The notes beneath the pieces were generated by a model. It did not search any database. It saw only the letters and a program-made list of their open reading frames with translations, and was not told where the DNA came from. Shown here in pieces: positions 27,193-35,738 of a DNA stretch of 64,000 bases. Position numbers and translations under genes: made by a program. This DNA is from Microvirga lenta (GTDB taxonomy: Bacteria > Pseudomonadota > Alphaproteobacteria > Rhizobiales > Beijerinckiaceae): positions 186,001 to 250,000 of the forward strand of contig NZ_JAJBBR010000001.1 of assembly GCF_020532555.1 (NCBI RefSeq), read 5' to 3'. Numbering within the stretch: position 1 is the first letter of the stretch; every line of letters begins with the position of its first letter.

Positions 27193-28014
27193 ATGTTGAT
27201 GACGGTTCACCATCCAGACTTCCCTTCGACGGATCAGCAGGGCATTCCGGCTTTCGATGCCAAGGCTGAACCAACGCTGACCTATCCGGAATCCGAGGCC
27301 TTCTATGCGGAGGCGCTGCGGGAGCTGAACCAGCTCGGTCTGCCGTTCCTGCTGGCCGGCACCTATGCCCTGTCCGCCTATACGGGGATCACCCGCCCCA
27401 CCAAGGACCTGGACATCTTCTGCAAGGCCGGGGACTACACCCGCATCCTCTCGCACTTCAAGAATCTGGGGCACGCGGTCGAGATCGAGGACGAGCGCTG
27501 GCTCGGCAAGGTCTACAAGGGCAAGTACTTCTTCGACGTCATCTTCGCCTCCTCGAACGGCACGATGCCGATCGGCGACCACTGGTTCGAGCACGCCCGC
27601 CAGATCGAGGTGTTCGGCACGCCGGTGAAGATCGTGGGGCCGACGGAGCTCGTCTGGTCGAAATGCTTCATCCAGCTGCGCCACCGCTACGACGGCGCCG
27701 ACGTGGCGCACACGATCCTCAAGGCCCACGACCAGATCGACTGGCAGCGGCTGCTCGCCTATATGGAGGTTCATTGGGAGGTGCTGCTGATGCACCTGCT
27801 GAACTTCCGCTGGATCTATCCCACGGAGCGGGACAACATCCCCCGCTGGGTGATGGACGAATTGCTGGACCGGCTCTCGAAGCAGCTCAACCTGCCCCCG
27901 CCGCAGATGAAGGTCTGCCGGGGACGCATGTTCTCCCGCGTGGACTACGAAATCGACGTGAAGCAGTGGGGCTTCGCCGATGTGGGCGGCGAAGGGGAAT
28001 GGCGCAACGACTGA
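27193..28014 (+). CDS. Nucleotidyltransferase-fold protein
   Basis: 273 residues. The core LPFLLAGTYALSAYTGITRPTKDLDIFCKAGD carries the nucleotidyltransferase pattern of G-x-A, then R-x-T-x-DLDI with two acidic residues. HFKNLGHAVEIEDERWLGKVYKGKYFFDVIFAS supplies a possible third strand. It resembles AbiEii/MNT-like solo transferases, whose targets vary (tRNA or protein nucleotidylation in toxin systems, drugs in resistance enzymes). No partner antitoxin gene is adjacent, so a toxin role is not supported here. Start could also be 27199. Confidence 0.75.
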   Translation: MLMTVHHPDFPSTDQQGIPAFDAKAEPTLTYPESEAFYAEALRELNQLGLPFLLAGTYALSAYTGITRPTKDLDIFCKAGDYTRILSHFKNLGHAVEIEDERWLGKVYKGKYFFDVIFASSNGTMPIGDHWFEHARQIEVFGTPVKIVGPTELVWSKCFIQLRHRYDGADVAHTILKAHDQIDWQRLLAYMEVHWEVLLMHLLNFRWIYPTERDNIPRWVMDELLDRLSKQLNLPPPQMKVCRGRMFSRVDYEIDVKQWGFADVGGEGEWRND

Positions 28015-28072
28015 CGCCTGCCGGATTTCGGGCAGGACGCGCCGGCAGCCCTGCCGCCGACGCGATTCCCGA

Positions 28073-28294
28073 TCAGTACCGGGTGCCCGGATTGGTGGGA
28101 TTGCCCGGAAGATAGTCGGGCTCCGAGCCCGGACCCTTCGGATCGGTGATGCCGGGATCGTTGACGGGGTAAGGCGTACGCGGCCCCGTCGGCCCTTGAT
28201 CCGGGGTCTCGTCCGGAAGCGGAGCGGGCGGCACCTCGCTGGGCACGTTGCCGCCTGGGATCGGCTCGTTCGTCGGGTTGCCGGGGTTGACCAT
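28073..28294 (-). CDS. Small proline/glycine-rich hypothetical protein
   Basis: 73 residues, MVNPGNPTNEPIPGGNVPSEVPP…, almost entirely Pro, Gly, Asn, Asp, Thr; no hydrophobic segment; certainly disordered. The palindromic NPGNPTNEP…GNPTNPG ends are notable. A near-consensus EcfG site lies just upstream on the same strand, and similar Pro-rich small proteins are stress-induced in relatives (general knowledge). Function unknown. Confidence 0.65.
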   Translation of the reverse strand: MVNPGNPTNEPIPGGNVPSEVPPAPLPDETPDQGPTGPRTPYPVNDPGITDPKGPGSEPDYLPGNPTNPGTRY

Positions 28295-28330
28295 GCTCTA
28301 CTCCTCGTTCCGTTGAACCGTTTTCAGGTC

Positions 28331-28355
28331 AACAGGTCGGGGATGGCCGGGTTCC
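28331..28355 (-). promoter_or_regulatory. Near-consensus EcfG promoter for the Pro-rich small gene
   Basis: The minus strand reads GGAAC, 16 bp, TGTT. One mismatch from consensus in the -10. The -10 lies 37 bp from the start codon at 28294. Confidence 0.4.
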
Positions 28356-28368
28356 GCTCATCGCCCCC

Positions 28369-28393
28369 GGAACTCCCGGATCGCTCGCCCGTT
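28369..28393 (+). promoter_or_regulatory. EcfG-type promoter of the DJ-1/PfpI gene
   Basis: GGAAC (28369-28373), 16 bp, CGTT (28390-28393), exact to consensus, 33 bp before the ATG at 28426. Confidence 0.8.
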
Positions 28394-28425
28394 CCCAAGG
28401 CATTCCCGAGAAAATGGAGAGCGCT

Positions 28426-29007
28426 ATGCCTGACATCAAACAGGCCAGGATCCTGATCATGGCGACAGACGGCTTCGAGCAGTCGGAACTGATGGTTCCG
28501 CAGGAGAAGCTCGCCGATGCCGGAGCAACCGTCGAGGTCGCGGCTCCGAAGTCCCGCATGAAATCCGGCAAGATCTACGGCTGGGACGAGAGCGACTGGG
28601 GCAAGACGGTCTCGGTCGACAAGGACATCGAGGACGTGAACCCGGCCGAGTACGACGCGCTCGTGCTGCCCGGCGGCCAGATCAATCCGGACAAGCTCCG
28701 CGTGGAGCAGAAGGCCATCGAGATCATCCGCGCCTTCTACTCGTCCGGCAAGACGGTGGCGGCCATCTGTCACGCGCCCTGGCTGCTCATCGAAGCGGGC
28801 ATCATCAAGGGCAGGAAGTGCACCTCCTACCACTCGATCAAGACCGATGTGATCAATGCCGGCGGCGACTGGCGCGACGAGACGGTGGTGACGGATCACG
28901 GCCTCATCACCAGCCGCAATCCCGGCGACCTCGACGCCTTCGTGTCCAAGATCATCGAGGAGATCCGCGAGGGCTCGCATTCCGGACGCCGCATGGCGGC
29001 CGAGTAG
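28426..29007 (+). CDS. DJ-1/PfpI family protein (type 1 glutamine amidotransferase fold)
   Basis: 193 residues. ARILIMATDGFEQSEL carries the conserved Glu of the family; VAAICHAPWLLIEAG carries the nucleophile elbow Cys followed by His. This is the PfpI/YhbO subgroup, linked to stress protection (deglycase/chaperone or peptidase activity is debated). Start 28426 has GGAGAG upstream; an alternative ATG at 28414 is in frame. A perfect EcfG promoter precedes it. Confidence 0.93.
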   Translation: MPDIKQARILIMATDGFEQSELMVPQEKLADAGATVEVAAPKSRMKSGKIYGWDESDWGKTVSVDKDIEDVNPAEYDALVLPGGQINPDKLRVEQKAIEIIRAFYSSGKTVAAICHAPWLLIEAGIIKGRKCTSYHSIKTDVINAGGDWRDETVVTDHGLITSRNPGDLDAFVSKIIEEIREGSHSGRRMAAE

Positions 29008-29032
29008 GCCCGCTAGGCGCGAACGACAAAAA

Positions 29033-29063
29033 AAAGCGGCCGGTCGAACCGCCCGCTTCTTCA
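29033..29063. terminator. Terminator between the DJ-1 gene and the Tim44-like gene
   Basis: An interrupted stem AAGCGGCCGGT/ACCGCCCGCTT, with A's on the left and T's on the right, lies between two convergent genes, so it can work in both directions. Confidence 0.6.
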
Positions 29064-29083
29064 TTTCTCGATGTGCCCCGGCA

Positions 29084-30106
29084 TCAGCTCTGCTGAATGG
29101 CGGAGAGCTTCCACGAACCGCCCTGATCCCTGCGGAAGGTCCAGAGCTCCGTGACCTCCACCGGGTTCACAGGATCGCCTCCGACCACGCGGCCCGTCGC
29201 CTTCTCGGTCACCGCGTCGATCAGCGAGTAGCGCATGGCGACCGTGGCATAATCCGTGCCGCCCTCGCGCCAGGCCTCGGCCAGATCGCCCTGGAGCAGG
29301 CGCACGTCCGAGACCGAGTTCTTCAGCCCCTGCGATGCGTTGTCGTTGAGCTCTTCCTGGATATATCCGGCCATCTCGGGCGTCGTGATCGACCAGAGAT
29401 TGGCCACGTCGCCCCGGGAATAGGATTCCTGGACCTCGATCAGCGCCCGCTCGAAGGCCTCGTAATCGCGCTCGCCGATTCCAATCTCGTCGCGCACGCC
29501 CGGGCGAGGCCGCGGAGCCTGCCGTCCGAGCCCGCCGAGGGCGCTGCCCATGCCGCCAATGCCCCCCATGCCGCCGATCCCGCCAGCCAGGGGTCCGCGG
29601 GGCGCGTCGCCAGGCGCCGAAGAGCGGGCGTAGCCCTGACCCGGTCCGCCATAGGCCGGCTGCTGCTGCCGCCTGCGGAACCAGTTCATGGCGAAGCGGA
29701 CCAGCAGCACCACCAGGCCGATCTGGAGCAGAAGTCCCAGCATCGAGGCGAGCCCGCCGAGGCCGCCGAAGAAGCCGTTGCCCATCAACAGGCCGAAGAG
29801 ACCTGCGCCGAAGAGACCGGCCATCAGGCCCGTGCCGAAACCGAAGCGGCGCGGCTGCGCGGCCGTAGGCGCCGGCATGCCCGGACGGTTGACCGTCTGG
29901 CCCTGGTTCGGAACCTGCGAGCGCTGGATCGGCGCAGCCGTTCCCGGCGCCGTATTCGTGCTCGGAGGCGCGCTCCAGGTGCGGGCGCCGCGCGATCCGA
30001 AACCGCCCCCACGGCCGACGCGAGCCTCAGCCGCACTCCCGGCAAAGACCAGAGCGGCCGCCAGGGCGATCATGACGCGGCTTCGGCGAGAAGCAATTTT
30101 CATCAT
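29084..30106 (-). CDS. Tim44-like domain protein, membrane-anchored
   Basis: 340 residues. Signal peptide-like N-terminus (IALAAALVFAGSAAEARVG), a Ser/Pro/Gly linker, a glycine-rich hydrophobic region (LMAGLFGAGLFGLLMGNGFFGGLGGLASMLGLLLQIGLVVLLVRFAMNWF) and a C-terminal Tim44-like domain (about 215-338: DYEAFERALIEVQESYSRGDVANLWSITTPEMAGYIQEELN…VTELWTFRRDQGGSWKLSAIQQ). Bacterial TimA-type proteins share the mitochondrial Tim44 fold and appear tied to the inner membrane; function in bacteria is not settled. A LexA box at 30238 lies between it and the divergent polymerase gene. Confidence 0.9.
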   Translation of the reverse strand: MMKIASRRSRVMIALAAALVFAGSAAEARVGRGGGFGSRGARTWSAPPSTNTAPGTAAPIQRSQVPNQGQTVNRPGMPAPTAAQPRRFGFGTGLMAGLFGAGLFGLLMGNGFFGGLGGLASMLGLLLQIGLVVLLVRFAMNWFRRRQQQPAYGGPGQGYARSSAPGDAPRGPLAGGIGGMGGIGGMGSALGGLGRQAPRPRPGVRDEIGIGERDYEAFERALIEVQESYSRGDVANLWSITTPEMAGYIQEELNDNASQGLKNSVSDVRLLQGDLAEAWREGGTDYATVAMRYSLIDAVTEKATGRVVGGDPVNPVEVTELWTFRRDQGGSWKLSAIQQS

Positions 30107-30237
30107 CTGTGTTTCTTTCCATCCCTAGGAGCCGAACGCTCCTTTCCCGATATGTGGGAAGAGCGCCCTCTTTTCGTAAGACCCTTCCGGCCGCCGCCGG
30201 TCCGATTTCGGCAGGATGCCGGGAGAATCTCGGATTG

Positions 30238-30252
30238 TTCGATTCCTGTTCT
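30238..30252 (+). promoter_or_regulatory. LexA (SOS) box 1
   Basis: GTTC-GATTCCT-GTTC: exact match to the alphaproteobacterial LexA direct repeat GTTC-N7-GTTC. 152 bp upstream of the polymerase start, and 132 bp from the divergent Tim44-like gene. Confidence 0.65.
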
Positions 30253-30366
30253 CCTATAGGAACATTGGGGCCCGAAGCCCTGTCCCAAAAGAAGAAGATT
30301 GTCCCGACGCCCTTCGGCCATCCCCGTTATCCACAGCTGAGCGACTCGACAGGCGGCAATGCGAAT

Positions 30367-30381
30367 GTTCTCTTTTTGTTC
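30367..30381 (+). promoter_or_regulatory. LexA (SOS) box 2
   Basis: GTTC-TCTTTTT-GTTC: second exact GTTC-N7-GTTC, 22 bp before the polymerase ATG. The position would block the promoter until LexA is cleaved. Confidence 0.8.
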
Positions 30382-30403
30382 GAAAGAACAGGAGGCGGGC
30401 AGG

Positions 30404-31654
30404 ATGCGCAGACCAACGGGCCTGGAGCGGCTTTACGTGGATTTCGACTCCTTCTTCGCCAGTGCGGAACAACACCTCCAGCCCCGCCTTCGCGGCAGGC
30501 CGGTCGGGGTCATCCCGGTCGAGTCGGAGCATACGGGCCTCATCGCCGTCAGCCGGGAAGCGAAGGCCCTCGGCCTCAAGCGCGGCACCTTCGTGCGCGA
30601 CGCGAAGCGGCAATGCCCCGGCCTGGTGCTCGTGACGGCGCGGCATGAACGCTACGTGGACCTTCACAAGAAGATCGTCGAGACCGTCGAGCGGCTGATT
30701 CCCGTCAAGGCGGTCTGTTCCATCGACGAGGTGGTCTGTGAGCTCTCCCCCTCCGAGCAGCCTCATGCGGTGGCCCTGGCGAGGCGGGTGAAAGCCGCCA
30801 TCGCCCGCGAGATCGGCCCCTCCCTCACCTGCTCGGTCGGTCTGGGGCCCAACGAACTCCTCGCCAAGATCGCGGCGGAGATGGAGAAGCCCGACGGGCT
30901 CGTGGCCCTTCATCCGGACGACCTGCCTGGAAGGCTCCTCTCGCTTCCGCTGAAGGACATTCCCGGCGTCGCGAAGGGCAACGCGGCCCGGCTTGCACGG
31001 GCCGGGGTGGGCGACATGGAGGCCCTGTGGCGGCTCCAGCCGAAGGAGATGCGCCGCCTCTGGGGCAGCGTCGAGGGGGAAAGGCTCTGGATGGGGCTGC
31101 ACGGCTATGCGGTGGAGCGGCCCGAGACCCAGCGGCGCATGTTCGGCCACGGGCGCGTCCTCCCGGCCGACTGGCGGCACCTGGGCGGCGCCTATGCCTG
31201 CGCCAGGGTCCTGCTCGTGAAGGCGGCGAGCCGCATGCGCCGCTCGGACTTCGCCGCCCGAGCCCTCGCCCTGTGGCTGACCGACCGGAGCAGCGCCGGC
31301 TGGTATGCGGAGGAGCGTTTCCAGCCGACCTGGGACGATCCCTCCCTGCTGGCGCGTCTGGCCAAGCTGTTCGATCTCGCGGAGCGGGAATTGCCGCCGC
31401 GGAGCCTGAGCCGCAGCATCCACGTCACCCTGCACGACCTCGTGCCTCTGAACGAGATCGGAAACGACCTCTTCGCCTTCACGCCGGAAGCGCAGCTCAA
31501 GCGACGGCTCGAATACCTGTCCCTGCTGGCCGACCGGCTCAACGCCCATTACCGGGGCACCCTGCTGCACTGGGGCCCCTGGACCACCCTTCCGGGCGGC
31601 TATGCGGGGGCGAAAATCGCCTTCAACAGGATTCCCGACGCGGAGGATTTCTGA
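30404..31654 (+). CDS. Y-family DNA polymerase (DinB/UmuC type)
   Basis: 416 residues from MRRPTGLERLYVDFDSFFASAEQ. Catalytic acidic residues are in YVDFDSFF and CSIDEVVCEL. LTCSVGLGPNELLAKIAAEMEKPDGL and DIPGVAKGNAARL (helix-hairpin-helix) follow, then a little-finger region. Such enzymes copy damaged DNA with low fidelity. Start 30404 has AGGAGG upstream; an earlier ATG lies before the ribosome binding site. Unlike the usual imuA-imuB-dnaE2 cassette, it stands alone. Two exact LexA boxes upstream predict strong SOS control. Confidence 0.92.
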   Translation: MRRPTGLERLYVDFDSFFASAEQHLQPRLRGRPVGVIPVESEHTGLIAVSREAKALGLKRGTFVRDAKRQCPGLVLVTARHERYVDLHKKIVETVERLIPVKAVCSIDEVVCELSPSEQPHAVALARRVKAAIAREIGPSLTCSVGLGPNELLAKIAAEMEKPDGLVALHPDDLPGRLLSLPLKDIPGVAKGNAARLARAGVGDMEALWRLQPKEMRRLWGSVEGERLWMGLHGYAVERPETQRRMFGHGRVLPADWRHLGGAYACARVLLVKAASRMRRSDFAARALALWLTDRSSAGWYAEERFQPTWDDPSLLARLAKLFDLAERELPPRSLSRSIHVTLHDLVPLNEIGNDLFAFTPEAQLKRRLEYLSLLADRLNAHYRGTLLHWGPWTTLPGGYAGAKIAFNRIPDAEDF

Positions 31655-31678
31655 TCCCCCGCGCCGGGCGAACGAGAG

Positions 31679-32569
31679 TCAGGCCGCCTTGGCGGTCTTG
31701 GGCTGGACCTCGGCCATGTAGTCCTCCATCAGCGTCTTGGTCATGTTGCCGGGCTGATAGGTGTGGGGGCCGATCTCGGAAACGGGTGTCACCTCGGCGG
31801 CGGTTCCCGTGATGAAGCACTCGTTGAAGCTCGGCAGCTCGTCCGGCATGATCCGCCGCTCCGCCACCTCGAAACCGCGGCGCTTGGCCAGGTCGATCAC
31901 CGTGCGGCGGGTGATGCCGTCGAGGAAGCAGTCGGCGAGCGGCGTGTGGATGATGCCGTCGCGGATGAAGAACACGTTGGCGCCGGTGCACTCGGCCACG
32001 CGGCCTTCCCAGTCGAGCATCAGCGCATCCGCATAGCCCCTGCGCTCCGCGCGGTGCTTGGAGATGGTGCAGATCATGTAGAGGCCCGCCGCCTTGGCCG
32101 CCGAGGGCGCGGTCGCCGGATCCGGGCGGCGGTACTCCGCCATGTCGATGCGGATGCCCTTCATCTTCTGGGCCGGATCGAAGTAGCTCGGCCATTCCCA
32201 GCTGGCGATGGCGAGGTGGATCTTGTTGGCTTGGGCCGCGACGCCCATCATCTCGGAGCCGCGCCACGCCACGGGACGAAGATAGGCATCCTTCTGGCCG
32301 TTCTTTTCCAGGACAAGGCGCTTGGCGGCATCGATTTCCGCGACCGAATACGGAATCTCGAAATCGAGGATTTCCGCCGACTTCTTCAGGCGCTCCGAAT
32401 GCTCGGTCGACTTGAAGATCTCGCCTCCATAGGCCCGCTCGCCCTCGAAGACGCTGGACGCGTAGTGGAGTCCGTGGGAGAGAACATGGAGCTTCGCCTC
32501 GCTCCAGGGTACGATCTGCCCGTCGTACCAGATCCAACCGTCACGTTGATCGAAAGGGGTCGCGGACAT
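31679..32569 (-). CDS. ilvE: Branched-chain amino acid aminotransferase
   Basis: 296 residues, fold-type IV PLP enzyme. Motifs: WIWYDGQIVPWSEAKLHVLSHGLHYASSVFEGERAYGG, HSERLKKSA, the pyridoxal Lys region in AAGLYMICTISKHRAERRGYADALMLDWEGRVAECTGANVFFI, and FLDGITRRTVIDLA. It transfers amino groups in the last step of Leu, Ile and Val synthesis. Convergent with the polymerase gene (24 bp) and divergent from petP. Confidence 0.95.
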   Translation of the reverse strand: MSATPFDQRDGWIWYDGQIVPWSEAKLHVLSHGLHYASSVFEGERAYGGEIFKSTEHSERLKKSAEILDFEIPYSVAEIDAAKRLVLEKNGQKDAYLRPVAWRGSEMMGVAAQANKIHLAIASWEWPSYFDPAQKMKGIRIDMAEYRRPDPATAPSAAKAAGLYMICTISKHRAERRGYADALMLDWEGRVAECTGANVFFIRDGIIHTPLADCFLDGITRRTVIDLAKRRGFEVAERRIMPDELPSFNECFITGTAAEVTPVSEIGPHTYQPGNMTKTLMEDYMAEVQPKTAKAA

Positions 32570-32729
32570 CGTTTTCTCCTTAAAGTCCGACCTTGTGGCT
32601 CACCGGGGTCGTGAAATTTCCGATGCGCTTCCGCGAGATTTGAGTTTCATTCATTTCACAGAAGCGCCTTGACGAGTAACAATCGTCCTGAGATATGTCA
32701 ACAAGGCTGACTTAAAGTGGATAAGGACG

Positions 32730-33248
32730 GTGCCTGACGCGATCCCAGCTTTTCGACCCCAGCAGCTCGGCAAGGACATCCTGGCCGAGTCGCCGGCTTA
32801 CGACCTCATCGAGCTGTTCTTCTTCGCCTATCGGGACTTCGTCAGCGATCCCGACAGGATCCTGGACGAATATGGCTTCGGTCGGGCGCATCACCGCGTC
32901 CTGCACTTCGTCGACCGCAATCCCGGACTGACGATCGCGGAGCTGCTCGACATCCTGCGCATCACCAAGCAGAGCCTCAACCGGGTTCTCAAGGAGCTGA
33001 TCGAGAAGGACTTCATCGAGAGCCGCACGGGCACCTCCGACCGCCGCCAGCGCCTTCTTTACGCTACGGAACAAGGTCACGATTTGGCCGTGAAGCTCGC
33101 GAAGCTTCAGACGCGCCGGATCATGCGGGCCCTGGCCGATCTGGATTCGGATACGAAGGAGCACGTGAGCCGGTATCTTCTGAGCCTCATCAACCCCGAC
33201 GACCGGGCTCACGTGGACCGCCTCGTATTCGGAGCGAAGAAAAGCTGA
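32730..33248 (+). CDS. petP: MarR-family regulator, PetP-like
   Basis: 172 residues from a GTG start preceded by AAGGAC. Winged-helix core: [91 protein letters not shown]. The order MarR, OmpR-type regulator, kinase matches the petP-petR locus first described in Rhodobacter capsulatus, linked to cytochrome production. The gene name is by context and similarity from memory, so treat as probable. Confidence 0.85.
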   Translation: MPDAIPAFRPQQLGKDILAESPAYDLIELFFFAYRDFVSDPDRILDEYGFGRAHHRVLHFVDRNPGLTIAELLDILRITKQSLNRVLKELIEKDFIESRTGTSDRRQRLLYATEQGHDLAVKLAKLQTRRIMRALADLDSDTKEHVSRYLLSLINPDDRAHVDRLVFGAKKS

Positions 33249-33282
33249 TAAGGCGGGGAGGTCCGATAGAAGCGCGAAGCCG

Positions 33283-34002
33283 ATGGAACCGACACGCATC
33301 GACATTCCCGACCACGCCCCGCACGTCCTCGTGGTGGACGACGACCGCCGCCTGCGCGAGCTTCTGGCCCGCTTCCTGACCGGTTCCGGCTACCGGGTGA
33401 CGACGGCTGCGAGCGCCGCCGAGGCGCGGGCCAAATCGGAAAATCTCCTCTTCGACGCCCTCGTGCTCGATGTGATGATGCCCGGCGAGAGCGGCTTCGA
33501 CTATGCCCGCAGCATCCGGCAGACATCGCAGGTCCCGATCCTGATGCTGACCGCCCGCGCCGACACGTCCGACCGCGTGACGGGGCTCGAAATCGGCGCG
33601 GACGACTACCTGCCCAAGCCCTTCGAGCCGCGCGAGCTGCTGCTTCGCCTGGGCAACATTCTCAAGCGCGCCGTGCCGACGGCCGGGAACGGCAACGGCG
33701 AGGCGCCCGAGACCATCTATTTCGGCCCCTTCTCCTTCCGTTTCGACCGCGGAGAGCTGCGGCGCGAGGACGACGTCATCCGGATCACCGAGCGCGAGCG
33801 GGAGATCCTGACCATCCTGGGCACGCGGGCCGGCGACCACGTGCCCCGCGAGGAGCTTGCCGGCAGCGGCGCCGCCGCTAACGAGCGCACCGTCGACGTC
33901 CAGATCAACCGGCTGCGCCGCAAGATCGAGACCGATCCGGCCAATCCCCTCTTCCTGCAGACCGTGCGCGGCGTCGGCTATCGCCTCGTCGTCGATCGAT
34001 GA
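33283..34002 (+). CDS. petR: OmpR-family response regulator, PetR-like
   Basis: 239 residues. The receiver domain has VVDDD, phosphoacceptor [16 protein letters not shown] and the K of [13 protein letters not shown]. The C-terminal winged helix is [24 protein letters not shown]…[37 protein letters not shown]. The stop overlaps the kinase start (ATGA, 33999-34002), indicating translational coupling and a cognate pair. Confidence 0.92.
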   Translation: MEPTRIDIPDHAPHVLVVDDDRRLRELLARFLTGSGYRVTTAASAAEARAKSENLLFDALVLDVMMPGESGFDYARSIRQTSQVPILMLTARADTSDRVTGLEIGADDYLPKPFEPRELLLRLGNILKRAVPTAGNGNGEAPETIYFGPFSFRFDRGELRREDDVIRITEREREILTILGTRAGDHVPREELAGSGAAANERTVDVQINRLRRKIETDPANPLFLQTVRGVGYRLVVDR

Positions 34003-35357
34003 AGTTCAGCGCGGCCCTGAAGCACTCGCCTCTCGACTGGGCGGGACGCTGGCTCGGCAGATACCTGCCGAAGGGCCTCTATGCCCGCTCGCTCATCATC
34101 ATCATCGCGCCGGTCGTGCTGCTGCAGTCCATCGTGGCCTACACCTTCATGGAGCGGCACTGGCAGCTTGTGACGCGGCGCCTGTCCTCGGCCGTCACCG
34201 CCGACATCGCCGCGCTGATCGACATCTACGAGAGCTACCCGCAGGACCGGGATGCGACGACCCTGTCGCGCATCGCCGCGGAGCGCCTGCAGCTCGACGT
34301 GGACATTCTCCACGACACGGACCTGCCGCTGCCCGGGCCGAAACCCTTCTTCTCCATTCTCGACGAGACGCTCTCCGAGGAGTTGCGCCGCCAAGTCGAC
34401 CGCCCTTACTGGATCGATACGGTCGGGCGGTCGAGCTACGTGGAGATCCGCATCAAGCTCGACCAGAACAACGTGATGAGGATTCTGGCGCGGCGCAGCC
34501 AGGCCTATGCCTCGAACTCCCACATCTTCCTGGTCTGGATGGGCGGGTCGTCCTTCGTCCTGCTCGGCATCGCGATCCTGTTCCTGCGCAACCAGATCAG
34601 GCCGATCCTGCGCCTCTCCGAGGCCGCCGAGGCGCTGGGCAAGGGGCGCGAGATCGAGTTCCGCCCACGCGGCGCGCGCGAGGTGCGTCAGGCGGGCCAT
34701 GCCTTCCTGGAAATGAAGCGGCGCATCGAGCGCAGCATGGAGCAGCGCACGACCATGCTGAACGGCGTGAGTCACGACCTGCGCACCATCCTCACCCGCT
34801 TCAAGCTTTCGCTGGTGTTCCTCGACCAGACGCCCGAGGTCGAAGACCTCAAGCGGGACGTGGACGAGATGAGCCGGATGCTCGAAGGCTATCTTGCCTT
34901 CGCCCGCGGCGATGCCGGCGAGCAGGCGGTCGAGACCGACCTGCGCGTGCTGCTGCAGGAGCTCCAGTCCGACGCCGAGCGGCAGGGGCACGGGATCTCC
35001 CTCGACATCGTCGGCGATCCGATCATCACGGTCCGTCCCGATGCGTTCCGACGCCTCCTCTTCAACCTCGTGGCCAATGCGGCGCGGCACGGGGACAAGG
35101 TGGAGATTTCGGCCAATCACGAGACCCGCTGGCTCGTGCTGCACGTGGACGACGACGGGCCCGGCATTCCGGCCGAGATGCGCGAGGAGGTGTTCAAGCC
35201 CTTCGTGCGCCTGGACGAAGCCCGCAACCAGGACGAAGGCGGCTCGGGCCTGGGCCTTGCCATCGCCCGCGACATCGCCCGCTCCCATGGGGGCGACATC
35301 AGCCTCAGCGACAGCCCCCTCGGCGGATTGCGGGCAACCGTGCGGCTGCCCGCCTGA
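33999..35357 (+). CDS. Sensor histidine kinase, EnvZ type
   Basis: 452 residues. Two membrane helices ([21 protein letters not shown] and [22 protein letters not shown]) flank a periplasmic sensor of about 130 residues. A HAMP-like segment, the H box [17 protein letters not shown], the N box [11 protein letters not shown], and G boxes DDDGPGIP and [12 protein letters not shown] follow. Partner of the response regulator just upstream. Its stop TGA abuts the stop of the convergent csaA gene with no spacer. Confidence 0.93.
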   Translation: MKFSAALKHSPLDWAGRWLGRYLPKGLYARSLIIIIAPVVLLQSIVAYTFMERHWQLVTRRLSSAVTADIAALIDIYESYPQDRDATTLSRIAAERLQLDVDILHDTDLPLPGPKPFFSILDETLSEELRRQVDRPYWIDTVGRSSYVEIRIKLDQNNVMRILARRSQAYASNSHIFLVWMGGSSFVLLGIAILFLRNQIRPILRLSEAAEALGKGREIEFRPRGAREVRQAGHAFLEMKRRIERSMEQRTTMLNGVSHDLRTILTRFKLSLVFLDQTPEVEDLKRDVDEMSRMLEGYLAFARGDAGEQAVETDLRVLLQELQSDAERQGHGISLDIVGDPIITVRPDAFRRLLFNLVANAARHGDKVEISANHETRWLVLHVDDDGPGIPAEMREEVFKPFVRLDEARNQDEGGSGLGLAIARDIARSHGGDISLSDSPLGGLRATVRLPA

Positions 35358-35720
35358 TCAATAGAGGCGCCCGCCCAGCGGCACGTCGCGGTCGGGGCGG
35401 ACGAGCATGACCTCGCCCTTCTCGTCCGGCACGCCGAGGGTGAGGACTTCGGACATGAAGGGGCCGATCTGGCGGGGCGGGAAATTCACCACGGCCAGAA
35501 CCTGCTGCCCCACGAGCTCCTCGAGCTTGTGATTGACCGTGATCTGGGCCGACGAGCGCTTGATGCCGATATCGGGCCCGAAATCGATGGTGAGCTTGAA
35601 GGCCGGCTTCCTCGCCTGCGGAAAGGCCTCGGCGGCCACGATCCTGCCGACGCGGATATCCACCTTCAGGAAATCGCCGAACGCGATCTGGCCCGATACC
35701 GAATTCGCTTGATCCATCAT
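35358..35720 (-). CDS. csaA: tRNA-binding protein CsaA
   Basis: 120 residues: IAFGDFLKVDIRVGRIVAAEAFPQARKPAFKLTIDFGPDIGIKRSSAQIT and VLAVVNFPPRQIGPFMSEVLTLGVPD, the EMAP/Arc1p-type OB fold of CsaA. Binds tRNA; a chaperone role in secretion was proposed in Bacillus. Last gene of a minus-strand run with the TetR-like, proC and ybjN genes. Confidence 0.95.
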   Translation of the reverse strand: MMDQANSVSGQIAFGDFLKVDIRVGRIVAAEAFPQARKPAFKLTIDFGPDIGIKRSSAQITVNHKLEELVGQQVLAVVNFPPRQIGPFMSEVLTLGVPDEKGEVMLVRPDRDVPLGGRLY

Positions 35721-35738
35721 GCCCCCTCCTCCCGCAGC

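Noticed and set aside
27193-28014. Toxin-antitoxin module of AbiE/MenT type
   Set aside because: The nucleotidyltransferase fold is present, but there is no adjacent antitoxin-like gene and spacing to neighbours is large.
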